Below are positions 11,885-23,749 of a stretch of 64,000 nucleotides of DNA, one piece after another. Where the stretch lies: the NCBI GenBank assembly GCA_031308135.1, contig JAHLJT010003656.1, positions 73,612,984-73,676,983 of the forward strand, written 5' to 3'. Within the stretch, counting starts at the first letter, position 1. Each line of letters begins with the position of its first letter. The translations under genes and the position numbers were made by a program. This DNA comes from Acheta domesticus. Taxonomy: Eukaryota > Arthropoda > Insecta > Orthoptera > Gryllidae. The notes under the pieces were generated by a model, which was given only the letters and a program-made list of their open reading frames with translations, was not told where the DNA came from and did not search any database.

Positions 11885-12850
11885 AAGCTGACGTCCATCT
11901 CACCTTGTTGAGCGCGCCTGCGCGCTGGCAGCCAGGAAGCAATCCACGCCATGGGGCAGAGACGATCGCCCAGGGCGGCGCGCAGCCGGCGAGACAGGGG
12001 GCGCTCACGGGCGCTTTCGGGCGGCTCCCACGCCCGCGGCATCGCCCACGCCCGCGACACTCGACTCTGGCCCGAACTTCACCCGCGCACACAGCCCGTC
12101 ACTCGCAGGAACCACTCGCAGCCAGGAAGGGGACCCGAACCATTCGCTCCAACTCAACTCTCGCAGCAGCCGTCTCGCGAGTTTTCGCCACGAGTCACAC
12201 GTCACAGTTTATACCCACACTCTGTGAGAATCCGCGGAAAGGAAATCACTCGCGGGCAAAACGGACATCGATCATTCGCAAAAACCGTCCAACCGCTTCG
12301 CCACGTCGAGCATAAAAAAACGCCAACGTCCGCTTCCCGCCGAAAGCGAAGTAACACTGTGCGCGTCTCCCACTCCGTCTGTCCGCGGACAGCCTTGAGC
12401 GCTTCGCCGACGGGTGCGCCGCAACCGCTGCTGCCACTACTCGCTCGCGGCGGTCGACGGAACAATTGGCGATCGGGACGCGAGTCGGCCGGCGGCGGCG
12501 GAGGCGGTGCGGGCGGTGGCGGGGGCGGCAGTGGCGCGGTGCCGCTGCTGCTGCGGTGGCGGCGGCTCCGCTGCTGGCTGGTTGCCTGCGCTGCGCAACG
12601 CTCGGCGGTTGGCCGTCTGCAGGCGGAGAGGCGACCGGCCGGCCGGACGGCCTGCCTGCCTGCCAGCCGACCTCGGGCGCGCGTTTGTTTTCTCGCAAAC
12701 AAAAAGCGTTCGCGGCGGCGGTGGCAGTGGTGGCGGCGGGAAGACGCCGCACCGCTCGGACGACCGCTGGCAGCTCCGGAGGACGCCTAGCGGTTGGTGG
12801 CGGAGCGCGGAGCACGGGGTGCAGGCCGAAGGGACGGGCCAGGTGCGAAA
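11885..12850. promoter_or_regulatory. Large CpG island
   Basis: About 950 bp of very GC-rich, CpG-dense DNA with alternating GGC/GCG runs (12470-12560). All six frames are largely open here (for example 11951-12790 plus, 12246-12815 minus), which is what GC-rich DNA without stop codons looks like, so none is called as a gene. It is the strongest promoter-like island by composition, but no TATA box or exon-intron structure could be tied to it. Confidence 0.45.
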
Positions 12851-13340
12851 CTCATTGGCCGATAAGTGGTGATAATGAATGGAAATTGGAACTAACGACC
12901 CGGAGAAATTCGATGACACTGTGGACCCGACGAACTCGATCACCTCCGCGGAGAACCGTTTCGGATTAACGAAACGTATTATGTTACGTTCCGGTAAAAG
13001 TCACTAACTACGGTCAGGTAGAACGGAATAAAATGATCGTTAAATTATATTACAAGAAATGTGAACTTTTAAACGGGAATTCTTATCAGGCAATTAGCAA
13101 AACCACTGTGACTATTGTAACAGTTACGACTGTAGTAGATAAGTAGTTACTTGAATGAAGTAACGTTCGATATACTCGTACGTAAACTGAAGAGAACGAA
13201 AACCTCTTAAAAACTGCTTTTTGCGAAAACGTCTGAGGTGAACGAGCCTCTTAACTCTGCAGGCGAAGAGGTGAACGGTCTCTTTTACTCTGACTCTTAA
13301 CTGGAACTAATGATAGGAATCCACCACTTCCAGGTACATG
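12850..13340. other. Spacer between island and minisatellite
   Basis: Mixed composition; contains GAGGTGAACG repeated near 13236 and 13268. No gene recognised. Confidence 0.4.
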
Positions 13341-13392
13341 CAGATTGGCCGGCACACGCAGGACGTTGATGGATTCCGCGACGCGTAATAGC

Positions 13393-14000
13393 GCGTCCTG
13401 CCGCTCACGCGTCCTGCCGCTCACGCGTCCTGCCGCTCACGCGTCCTGCCGCTCACGCGTCCTGCCGCTCACGCGTCCTGCCGCTCACGCGTCCTGCCGC
13501 TCACGCGCCCTGCCGCTCACGCGTCCTGCCGCTCACGCGTCCTGCCGCTCACGCGTCCTGCCGCTCACGCGTCCTGCCGCTCACGCGTCCTGCCGCTCAC
13601 GCGTCCTGCCGCTCACGCGCCCTGCCGCTCACGCGTCCTGCCGCTCACGCGTCCTGCCGCTCACGCGCCCTGCCGCTCACGCGTCCTGCCGCTCACGCGT
13701 CCTGCCGCTCACGCGCCCTGCCGCTCACGCGTCCTGCCGCTCACGCGTCCTGCCGCTCACGCGCCCTGCCGCTCACGCGTCCTGCCGCTCACGCGTCCTG
13801 CCGCTCACGCGTCCTGCCGCTCACGCGTCCTGCCGCTCACGCGTCCTGCCGCTCACGCGTCCTGCCGCTCACGCGCCCTGCCGCTCACGCGTCCTGCCGC
13901 TCACGCATCCTGCCGCTCACGCGTCCTGCCGCTCACGCGTCCTGCCGCTCACGCGTCCTGCCGCTCACGCGTCCTGCCGCTCACGCGTCCTGCCGCTCAC
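13393..14000. repeat. 16-bp minisatellite, 38 exact-length units
   Basis: 608 bp, exactly 38 x 16 bp, unit GCGTCCTGCCGCTCAC, with almost no divergence. The only variants are a T-to-C change at unit position 4 in units 8, 15, 18, 21, 24 and 31, and a single G-to-A in unit 33. Because 16 bp read three times is 48 bp, the plus strand stays open and gives a 16-residue periodic peptide within a 391-codon frame (13345-14520). I treat that frame as a by-product of the array. Confidence 0.97.
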
Positions 14001-14054
14001 GCGAACTATCGTACCAACGCGAACTATCGTACCAACGCGTACTATCGTACCAAA
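14001..14054. repeat. 18-bp tandem repeat, 3 units
   Basis: Three units of GCGAACTATCGTACCAAC directly abutting the 16-bp array; the third unit has two changes. They share only the initial GCG with the 16-mer, so this is a separate amplification. Confidence 0.9.
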
Positions 14055-14089
14055 GCATGCTAGTCTGCCTACCAAAAGGACGAAGGCGA

Positions 14090-14430
14090 GACGGCGAAAC
14101 ACGAACGTTCCGACGCCCTCTCCAGTCTGGCACTGCCGAACGCGGCGCGCTCCGGCGGGCTCCGTGGCGGGGGCGGAGGGGGGTGGGGCGGGGCGCGGCA
14201 AACGCTCGCTGCGGTTTTCGGCGGCCTTGCTGACGTCACGGCCGCCCGCGGGCAGGTGCAGCGAGCGCCGGCCGGCTGTTTGGCTGGCGGATTTGGCTGG
14301 CGCGGGCGTTGAGCCGAGACCGCGACCGCGTTCTCGCCGCGGCCGCCCAAGTCTTTATCTCGAAGCGCTGATATCGACCGTGCAAAGTCAACACCTGCCT
14401 CGGCGCTTGCCGAGCCGTATTATCTGCTGT
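14090..14430. promoter_or_regulatory. CpG island
   Basis: GC-rich island containing TGACGTCA (about 14230), a perfect CRE/ATF-type octamer. A plausible splice-donor-like sequence (AGAGTGAGTATT) lies downstream at about 14560. A plus-strand promoter with a non-coding first exon is possible but unsupported beyond this. Confidence 0.35.
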
Positions 14431-14559
14431 TTCGGCGCGAGCCGCGAATCGCCGATTCCAAGCGGTCTTTCGCCGAAAAGCACTCTGGGGATCGGGAAAC
14501 GCTCGATTGATATTCTTTAAAGCTTCGCGCCGCTGTAACACGGTACACCGGATTCAGGG

Positions 14560-15350
14560 AGAGTGAGTATTGTTTTTCTTAATCCTGTTCCTTTATCGGA
14601 GGGATTTTTACTCTCACTATCATCACGTAAAGAAACCACAAGCACCTATATTTCTTCTTTTATCACCAAAATGAAATAAAAATATAAGTTCATGTAAAGC
14701 AACACTAATGAACCACGCACAAAAGTAATTCACAGATTCCACGTCAAATAGCTTCGCAATACGAAAAACAATAGTTTTATTCCTTCACACATAACGCGAG
14801 CTGGAGAACTTTCTTTGAAGTCGTCGATGATGAACACTTCCTGCACTTGTTCTTGTCTTCTGACAACGCACTTCCTCGGACGTCCTTTTCGTCGATGAGG
14901 ATTCGTACACACGTGTTCATTCCGACAATTGCTCACCTCGCATTCACCACTCACTTACGATCGTCATTTGACAGGAAACGATTCGCAAGCGCGAAATGAA
15001 AGCCGTAGAATAATGCGTGAGTGCAGGCAAAACCATTACGGTCACTGCGCAAGTAGATCAGCATACCCCAAAGAAATTTCAAGCATTGACGTCATGACGA
15101 AACGTGGAGTTGTGACGAAGAAGATATTCGTTTCTGCACCAAGAGCGGCGTCAGTTTGAGCGCACCAATCAACGGACAGAAACTGACGATCACTCTCACT
15201 AGCTAGCACGTGTTTGCTACGACAATCACATCTCTCAGTTAACGTACAGACTGAATGGGCGTTAACAAATCACTCTCGATTCACACCCACATCAACCTTT
15301 TTATATCGTAGTAGGATCATTTAGTGTCGTAGTATATCTTTTTATATCGT
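14560..15350. other. AT-rich to mixed DNA
   Basis: Contains TGACGTCATGACG near 15087 and a CCAAT-type motif (GCACCAATC) near 15160. CTTTTTATATCGTAGT occurs twice (about 15298 and 15338). No gene recognised. Confidence 0.35.
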
Positions 15351-15354
15351 AGTT

Positions 15355-15600
15355 CACGCCCAGAGAACGAGAGCAGCGCGGCGCTGATACGGAGGCTGCG
15401 AGTGTCGCGGTGGCAGTGCGACCCCTCGAGGGCCGTCGGGGAATCGATAGCAGCTGGGGAATCCCCGAGGCGGCGGTGACCGGACAGGACTTCCACGCGT
15501 CTCCGCCCCCAAGCGACGGGCGGCCGAAGCGGCTCCACACAACGAAGAAGATGGAAGGGTGTGGAGGGTGGAAGGAGCAACACGGACGGCAGAGAAGGTG
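15355..15600. promoter_or_regulatory. CpG island
   Basis: GC-rich patch followed directly by a purine-rich tract. Open frames on both strands are composition-driven. Confidence 0.3.
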
Positions 15601-16100
15601 ACAATGGCTGAGAGAAAGAAAGAAAATGGAGAAAGTCGAAGGAAGAGTGGAAGAAGGAAAAAGGACTGAAATATAATGGAGAGAACGGAAAAATAAATTA
15701 AAGCAAAAAGAGTAAAAGAAAAAATGGTGAAAGGAGAATGTCAAGGAAAGAGTAAAAGAGAGTGCAAGGGAGAACGAGAAAGAAGAGCGAATGGGAGACT
15801 GCGGAATATATAGTGATAGGGAGAAGTAGAAAGACAATGAAATAGTGACAGGAAGACAGAACGAGTGAAAGGGGGACGGAAAGGAAAAGAAAGCGAGCAA
15901 GAGATTAGAAGAGAAAGCTACAGCCACAAGTTGGCTAAGGCGAGTCAGATAACGGAGGTGACGAGGATAGACAGTACGACGCCTGTCAAGAAGGGTGAGG
16001 ATAAGTGTCTGCGCGATGCGGCGGAGAACACGAAAATAGCGACAGAGAGAACCGAAAGGGCGCTGAGGACGCTGGAACTGACAAAGGCGGTGGCGATGAC
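15600..16100. repeat. Purine-rich (GA) tract
   Basis: About 500 bp strongly biased to A and G on the plus strand, without a fixed repeat unit. It explains the Ser/Leu/Phe-rich minus-strand frame (15301-15927). Confidence 0.6.
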
Positions 16101-16469
16101 TTTGCTACCATGGACGCCACGGCAGGGCTGGCACATTCATCTATTTGGCTGTAACGAAACTGCAGCTTACGTACACAGCGAAAGATGAAATCGCAGGACA
16201 AGGAAGAAAAAAATAATCGACAAGCGCAAGGAGCTACTGAAGTAAACCGAAGGTTTCTACCATAAAACAAAGTTCCGAATACGAAGGCCAGAGAAGACAA
16301 CACGAATACCTGCGCCGCCTACGACTCACCGCAGCAATTAACTCCACCCGAACGAAAGCAACGTCGCGAACGACCCTGGGCGGTGACGACAACGCCAAAG
16401 CAAACGGCGAACACTCCAACGAACTGAAAGGCGTCGATTATGTCGGACGTAGGCGTGACGTGAGACGTC

Positions 16470-16790
16470 GAGGTGACGCGAATCCCCAAACTAGAGTCGG
16501 CGACGGCACGCCACGCCAGGGCGACGTGGACGCTCTCGGTCGTTGTGTGGCGGAGAGCGCGCGCCTGCCGGGGCGGCGTGGGCGGCGCGGGTGAGCTCAG
16601 GGGCAATTACAGCCCCGCCCCCCTCGCCGCAATGTGTGTGTGTGTGTGTGGGAGTCCCCTGACGTCACCCTGCGCGCTCAGCTGTGGGTGCAGCGCCAGC
16701 CGCCCCGGCGCCCGCCGCCTCGCCGCCCAAGGCCTCCGCGCGCCACGTCACACTGCGCGTGCGCGGATCGTCCCCTGGCAGCTACACTTC
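16470..16790. promoter_or_regulatory. CpG island with (GT)n
   Basis: GC-rich island with CTGACGTCACCC near 16659 (CRE-like) and a pure GT run at 16633-16650. Promoter role inferred from composition only. Confidence 0.35.
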
Positions 16791-16998
16791 AATTATTTCT
16801 CTATAGTGGCTGATGACATTAAGTCATTGTTACACCATCTGCCTCATAAAATGAATTCTTTTAATCAATTCGCGAACATCCTTCACAACGAGGCTTGGGG
16901 CCTCTAATGTGCTTTCCACTGTTAAACAGATTCATTTTATACGGCGGGAGGTGTAACATCGACCTAATGTCATCGGCCGTAATAGAAAAATCGAAGTA

Positions 16999-17520
16999 TA
17001 CGGATGCGATCGATGTTGACGTTTTCAAAACATCGATATTTCTACAAAAATTTCGATGTTATAAACACTGATGTATTGAACCGAAGTTTTTTTAACATCG
17101 ATGTTTTTACTTTCACGATTTTGTGTTCGGGGATGAAAAATTGTCGTAATCCCAATTTTGTAAAAGTTAAAATACGAAACAAATGATAGTATCACTATGT
17201 GTTCTCGAACTACACGAACGCGATATGCACTACCTTCACTGAATGGACTGTTATTCATCGCCCGAGATGATTATGAAGCCCTGAAATTTTCTTCGTCTTT
17301 CTTCGCACATGTAGAGGAGTTTTCTTAAACTTTCATTTCAGTCAAATTTTTAATTACAAAATAAGATGCACGACCATTGTCAAATTAAATTTTATTGCAC
17401 ACAAATTTAATGTTAGAGATTACTAAACACACTTTAAAACATCGATGTTCAAAAACATCGATGATCAAAAACATGGATGTTACGCAACATCTATGTTTTA
17501 TTGTCGATGTTGCATCACTA
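16999..17520. mobile_element. hAT-like MITE, ATCGATGTT family (copy B)
   Basis: About 522 bp. Left end TACGGATGCGATCGATG, right end (reverse complement) TAGTGATGCAACATCGAC. AACATCGATGTT-type palindromes cluster at 17030-17110 and 17435-17515, just inside each end. Flanking octamers do not match, so the insertion is old or one edge was lost. Its interior shares AGAGATTACTAAAC with copy D. Confidence 0.7.
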
Positions 17521-17597
17521 CTTGCAACCTCTTTCGTTTAATTAGTCCAGCTTACTTATTCGTTTGCGTAAGCGGTCAATAGGGAGAGGAAGGCACT

Positions 17598-17853
17598 CTT
17601 AGTTGCACACACTCATGCGCAGTGCACTACCACATACGTCGAGAGACCAGTCGGGAGCTTAGAGCTTGTCCCGGCTTGCCCCGCTCGTGGGAGATACCGG
17701 GTTTGGGCAAATCCCCGTAAGCCGATGTAAGTCGGCGCCGGATCTCCCCTTCCAACGTGGAAGGTTACCGCCACCTGCCGCGATAAAACATGCACTACAT
17801 TAAGGGTAAATGACCTTAGCAGCTGACGCTCCCGGATTCACCAATCAATCGAT
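17598..17853 (+). mobile_element. SINE, 3' half (copy 4)
   Basis: Holds GAGACCAGTCGGGAGCTTAG, GTCGGCGCCGGATCTC and the terminal CCGGATTCACCAATCAATC. The tRNA head and middle are absent (5' truncated). The AATC-type end is well preserved. Confidence 0.85.
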
Positions 17854-17859
17854 CTAAAA

Positions 17860-18880
17860 CCATTCGATCATCCAAGAACCAGTAGAAGACATTGTGACAC
17901 TAGGTCTAACGTACGGCCACTAGTACAGTGAAAGGAAACTAACTGAATTCATGGCTGAGATGAAGGTCGTTAGAAATCCGGCGGTAAATTACTTCCACTA
18001 AAAAAACACCACTGAACAACAACTACGTCATTCACTTGACATTGCAGGTTCGCGCAAACGGGAAGGGGGACTCCGGATGCTAGGGTTACGGAACGAATCC
18101 CTTTTCCGTGAGTAACAAGACACGCTCCCCGTCATTCCAAAGGCATCCGACAGGCGATCCAGTTACAGTATCACATAGTTTCGGGGGTCGGCGCGCTAAG
18201 TAGCAGAGTACCATGACGCATTAGCTCAAAACAAGAAAATGCAGGTCTCAGGGAAAAGCAGCCAAGAGCCAACAAGACTAAGAAAAGCATTATTCTGCTT
18301 ATTTGCCAAATTCATAAGTCCTGACCGGTTTACTTTGGCGAAGTAAATACATCTCAATTGACCAGGCTTCCAAGAAGAAAAATCTTTCGAACTTGCATAA
18401 AATAAGCAATTAAATATACTCAGTGGACCTTTATAAAGATAAAGACAATGAAGATTGAATAGAAAAGATTCAGTTTGTTTTTACTTCCTGGTACATTCTA
18501 TGCTCATATTGTTGTGTTAAGAACACAGTAGTACAGAGTTTGGATCATAATGTTTTTTTGGTGAAATTCTAAATATATTTTTGTACGTGTGAAATGTTTG
18601 AGTAATGTATGATATTCAAGATGTTAACTACGAGATAAATATTAGGAAATAACCACTTAGAAAAAGACTTCGCTTGCTGATTTTTGTCCGTTTAATTTTT
18701 CTCACACTACATTATCTCAGTCGCTTTGAACACTGCTTGTGATGGGTGAACACAGAGCTCAAACTATGTTTGATAGCTCTAGAATTAGCACATTCGGGCC
18801 CACACTGTAACGAGCTCTCTCTCCTCTCTGATTGCATTAATTCCAAGATTTCTACCGTTGAGTTCAGTTACACTCAGTGT
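17860..18880. other. AT-rich DNA, no gene recognised
   Basis: No open frame, repeat or RNA gene that I can support. Confidence 0.5.
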
Positions 18881-18889
18881 ACACTTACA

Positions 18890-19200
18890 CTTTCACGGCA
18901 CGGCACGGCACCGAACGCCACACGTCCACAAGAAACATCATCCACATTCCTTTCCATCAATCCCCTTGGCTGGCAACGTTCCACGCCTCCGTCCGGTACC
19001 CTCACCGTCGAATCCCTGCCATCCCCCCTCCAGGGCCGCCCACTGGGCCAGAGAATGGGGCTGAGTCGCTCTGGTATGCCCCGCCCACCCACCTTCAACC
19101 GCTGTAGCTCCCCGGTCGCCTGCTGTCGTATGCCGCAAAGTCGTCGATGTCCTTCGGGGGCACGGACCTGTCCCACAAGTCAGGGATCCCGGGTGGGTAG
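18890..19200. other. GC-rich patch of unknown nature
   Basis: About 300 bp GC-rich block with open frames on both strands (18746-19246 plus, 18874-19228 minus). Neither has a recognisable domain. It ends abruptly in a T-rich tract at 19230, which could mark the tail of an inserted element, but no second copy exists in this window. Confidence 0.25.
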
Positions 19201-19229
19201 GGACAGCATGGTCTTCCTCAAAAGGCAAC

Positions 19230-20750
19230 CATTTTTTTTTTCGTAATTTTACACAGTTTATTCGAAGTCAACATTTATTGATTGAATCACACCTAAAGAA
19301 GTATTATCATTGTGAAGTTTATTTTTTCTACGATTATATAAAAATGAGGGTTTTTACACACAGCAGTTAGTCTTCTCTTGATATGTGAAAAAAGGTGACG
19401 TAGTTTGCACAAAGATACGTCAGCTTTCGCACTAAGATGGGGAACGAAGATTGTGCTGTTTCGTTAACTGTAAAGAATAGAGATCAAACAAATAATAATT
19501 CATAACACGAGGATTTTTATACGCTAGTAGAAAAAATGGTTTATATTTCTTGAGAGAGATTATTTATTCTTCCGCGATCTCTTTTTCTTTTCTTTTTTCC
19601 TCAACAAAACTTTTGTCATGGCGAAAAAATCACTCCTTCCTTATAGTGCAAAAAAATAATTTCACGCACTTAACATAAAAATACCTAACTGTTTTATTTT
19701 AACTACCAATTTATTTTAAAATTTCAAATATTTATGGAGATATATTCATATGCATGTTTTGCTGAATCCTAGTTATCGCTGAATATTAAAAAAAAACAAA
19801 TAACATACACACGAAATTATATAATGAGTAGTAGAGACTTGCAGGCAGTATTGCCGTAAATATTTATGAAACAAAAACTAAGATATTTTAAATATTTCTT
19901 TTCGATAACGCCTCAATCCTATGGTAATACACAAACAAAAACAAAATAACTAACTATTGGGTTTTGCTAAGTCTCATGATAATGTGATTCATTACACCAA
20001 CGACTATTGTTACAATCGAAGTGGTTTCGAATATTTATCCCTTATTTTTTCCGTTATTTTGTTTTGTGCTTCTCGCCGCTCACCCAGAAACTTTCTAGAT
20101 ACATGGGGAATGGTAACATGGAGATGAGAAATGAGCCCATCGTTCGGTCTTCAAGAGTCCTGCACAACGCCACGCGCATCGCAATCTTGCCTTGCATCGG
20201 TTATCAATGTCGTCTCCCGTGTTGTTCCACAGAACAATGCTGCTGCAACACATGCTCAACCGTCACAAGCCAGGCATGGGAGCGGCGCTTGTAAGTACAT
20301 GGCCCGCTTAATTAGCAGAATTGAATTATAATAGGAAAGTGAGAATAACAATAAGCGCTTCGTGGCGCGTACTGTTCCGGAATCCGCACAGATTTGATAA
20401 GAGGGAAACCACGGGAAGTTACTGACCTGAGCACTCGATCTAATAACGTACAGGAATAAAAGGACAGAACTGAATTGAAGGGTTCGGGTGAAAAACATGA
20501 TAATCCAAGTGGATATGTTTGCGAGATATAAGCAAGATAACATTTTTGTTGTAAGGGCTTTAAATGAGGTTCATATAGATAATAAGGGTCGGGGAACAAT
20601 TATGCGCCACAATTTAGACTATTTGAGTGTCACACCAAATAGAACGAAGCGCACGAATATGTAAATAGTAATCACAGAAACTACAACGTTGAGAGTTACC
20701 CTCTTTTACTCCAGAGCCTTCCAATTAATTCACAACTACAAGAAGGGGGG
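19230..20750. other. AT-rich DNA, no gene recognised
   Basis: A donor-like CTTGTAAGTA lies at about 20289 after a 66-codon plus-strand frame (20131-20331). I do not see a matching acceptor or domain. Confidence 0.4.
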
Positions 20751-20809
20751 AACTATTGACACCAATGACAGAGATCTTTAAGAAGACGGGACGCCTTTCT
20801 GCTGTCCAA

Positions 20810-21010
20810 CATGATTTACGCCCGGGAGGGGAACAATCCAAAGCGATGCCGCGTCACGCCTCGCGCCCGGCGGCCCGGCCGCCCTCGGAGGAGCAAGATG
20901 CGTTCTGCCTCACGTCCCAACGCCCGCAGCCGCATTCCCTGCCCCAGCGCGCCCTTCGCCTCCAACCCCACAACCACTTCCCAAGACCACACCACAAGTT
21001 CGGATTATAC
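20810..21010. promoter_or_regulatory. Small CpG-rich patch
   Basis: GC-rich DNA immediately upstream of a SINE copy. Open frames here (20756-21071) are composition-driven. Function unknown. Confidence 0.2.
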
Positions 21011-21029
21011 GCGACAACCTGACCTACAG

Positions 21030-21396
21030 TTGGTTAACACCAGGCGAATGCCGGAGCAGTGTAGCCGATAAGGGATGAACCGCGCGGGATATTGCTTTCC
21101 CTATCCTTGTTCTGCCCTCGCCTCTTACTTACAAACTCTTACACTTACTTGCACTACCGTAACACACAAGCCCGGAGACCAGTCAGGTGGTTACAGCTGG
21201 TCCCGGCTGGGGTGATGTCCCGTTGGTGGAAGATACCTGGTTGAGGAAATCACCCGCAAACCGACGTGTATTTCTGAGTCGGATCTCGTCATCCAGAAGG
21301 GGAATTTCGTCGCCCCCTTCAGCAATAAAAAATGAACTACACTTACGGAACTAATGACATTAGCAGTCGAGGCGCCAGGAATTAATTGATTAAGTG
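21030..21396 (+). mobile_element. SINE, 5'-truncated (copy 5)
   Basis: Begins inside the conserved middle (AACACCAGGCGAATGCCGG), continues through GGAGACCAGTCAGGTGG and ACGGAACTAATGACATTAGC, and ends AATTAATTGATT. The head is missing. It lies directly beside a pogo-like inverted repeat. Confidence 0.85.
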
Positions 21397-21423
21397 ACCA
21401 CCTATATTAAAGGCTTTTTTTTT

Positions 21424-21807
21424 GCCGGAACCATTGAAGACCGTGTACGTGAGCTTTCACTGTATGTCAATTGCATGTCACTACATGTAACTACCTTTAG
21501 ATTGTAATTTTCCACAACTATATACAGTTGGTAACAGTCTTGTTTGTACAGCCCATAATTTGCTCGAAAATCGTTAATTTTAAGTGGAAAATTAATACTG
21601 AGCCAATTTTGCCGGCGCAGGGCAGTCATGAACAGAAGTCGTAATGAAGTTCCCGATTGGATCTCAGTGCCCCCCTCTCCTTACAGCTCGTGACAGTCAG
21701 GGGACACTAAGATTACACCTAAATCGGAGTATAAAAGTAGTTACATGTAATAACATGCAACTGACATACAGTGAAATCTACTTTATGCGGACACCAATGT
21801 TTCCGAT
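21424..21807. mobile_element. Inverted-repeat element with pogo-like termini
   Basis: The left arm 21424-21498 is the imperfect reverse complement of 21735-21807, about 75 bp each. The best core is TTTCACTGTATGTCAATTGC against the complementary CAGTGAAATC side. The motif CAGTGAAATCTACTTTATGC at 21769 resembles termini of pogo/Tigger-type Tc1-mariner elements. The interior (about 235 bp) encodes nothing. Just outside is the near-palindrome GGCCGTAAAACACGTTTACG (about 21811). It could be one MITE or two opposed half-elements. Confidence 0.5.
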
Positions 21808-21839
21808 AATGGCCGTAAAACACGTTTACGGCCTTGCAT

Positions 21840-22560
21840 CGTGGGCCAGAAATGCCCCAAAGCTGGCCAAAAGTCCAAAAACTCAAATTACACCCCTGGC
21901 GCTGAGATTTCGCCTATCGTGAGACTAATGTCCACCCCTTTCATAGACATAAACAAAAATTTAATGCACCGTTCTAAACCTTCGGAACTGAGCTGCAAAG
22001 TAGGGTTCAGTTTGCTTCTGATTTCTGTCGTGACGAATATGAAACAGAAAGCCCATATTGGTACAATTAGTACTCAAGGACTTTGCAAGATATCGATCTG
22101 CTGAATATTGCAGTTTGTAGAGAGAGGTTTTCTTATTTTCCAGTAAAGACTACTTCCATTTTTGTGAATAAATTTTTAAGTTATTATTATAAATATAAAT
22201 TTTCACATTTGAATCGTACAATAGAGATATCGTAATTTTCTTGGAGGCTTTTAGTTGTTACTTTCGCTTACTTCCGGTTTGAGACAAATTGTTATAAGAA
22301 GAAAAAAGTGTGAGGAAAATGACCGTGTTAACAGATTACAGCACATTACAGCGTTTTGTGAGATATACGCGTTTACATTTTTTTCTACGCAGTTTGCACT
22401 GCTTGCACTAAGTACTGCGGATTGCGTCTTCCTCGCGTAAGTCACTTCCTGGCGTATGTTAAAAGAGTAAATAATATTTTTAAGACTTCTAAGACGATTT
22501 GTATTACAAAACAAACATTTCTTCTTTTTAGACGAATTTCTACTAAATGCTGAAAAATGA
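21840..22560. other. AT-rich DNA, no gene recognised
   Basis: Short open frames only. Confidence 0.5.
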
Positions 22561-23745
22561 GGTATGCGAAATGCTGTTGGAGGCTCGCAATCGCCGCGAC
22601 GCCAAAATACCGCAATTAGTCGTCTTTGTCAATTTACTGATACTGAGAAAATATCAAATGAGCTATTTACAAGACAGCGGCAAACTATAGTGACTTTGCC
22701 AGTTGGAACAAAACCAATAGAAAGTGTGGTAATTTTTTAAAAGAAAATTCAGCTTGGTTGAATGAAAAATTTATTTTGCCATCTTATATTCCTGCTCCAG
22801 AAGATCCCGAAGATTTTTCCAACCTCCATCGACTTCATGTGAAGCAAATAGTGAAGGAGCAAAAGAAGGAAAATAAAAAACTATTCGTGACACCCATTCT
22901 TCTCCCATGCTGATCTACACCAACCCAATGCGTCTGCGCTTCGAAGGGGCAAAGGACGCAGCTTAGCTGATGAAGGAGACCTTGAGAACTCCAAGCTCAC
23001 ATGTGCACTCAGTACACTCCCCGAATTCGTTCAATGAACGGCCTTAGTGTGCCCCACATATAACGAAGTAGGGTCTGCTAAGGAACGATGTTGGCATGAC
23101 TTCACTTTACAGAACTGTTACCGAAGAAAATCTGCAGTCTACTCTACCATACTGCTTTTCGAATAATTTTCGCTCACCAAATTACTTTCCGCGCCCAGCT
23201 CAAGTTTGATCAGGAAGAGGGGTTTTGATGGCAGCACTTGACACAATGAGTAAAAAACCAGGAGGCTATTTCAGTAATACAGACATGTTTATTAACTGTT
23301 TTGTATCGATTCTACTTTGTCACTTCGTAAGAAAGAAAAACTGTTTTATGGCAAAATCATTAACCTCCATAAATTCGTTATTGCAGATCAATTAAGCTTC
23401 ATTTCCGAAACAGAAGCAGCTCACCTAGTTAAAAATGACGAAATAAATTATGCAAAATAAAATTAAACAACTTGGGTCTACTCTTGTTTCGATTGACGGC
23501 TTTCTATGTAATGTGGTTTCCACGACATGCTACTTATTATGGCAGATGGAAAGGTAGGAAGCACTTTGACAACAACTTCATTGCAGAAATATATTTGTAA
23601 AGCAACTCCAAAGAAAATGAATGATTTAAATGAATTATTGATAAAGATGAATTTTCTCCTTGTCCTGAAAAGGAAAGTGAAAGTACGTTTAGCAGCGAAG
23701 ATGAATTAGCAGGAAAAATTCACATAAAATATCCCCTTGAATAAA
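22560..23745 (+). pseudogene. Possible decayed coding sequence (unrecognised)
   Basis: Three neighbouring plus-strand stretches read like protein but in shifted frames. One ends at the stop 22738-22740. An overlapping second runs open for 83 codons (22662-22913) and includes APEDPEDFSNLHRLHV. The third (23527-23744) reads one frame to about 23640 (KKMNDLNELL) and then, after a one-base slip, an acidic end (EKESESTFSSEDELAGK) to a stop at 23742. I recognise no family. An old transposon gene is one explanation; chance is another. Confidence 0.2.
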
Positions 23746-23749
23746 ATAT

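Noticed and set aside
11951..12943. Large overlapping frames in the 12 kb CpG island
   Set aside because: Nearly all frames on both strands are open at once, as expected for GC-rich DNA without stop codons.
13345..14520. 391-codon plus-strand frame with a 16-residue periodic peptide
   Set aside because: Periodicity comes from the 16-bp repeat read three times; the flanks are CpG island without a recognisable domain and the start is not in a convincing context.
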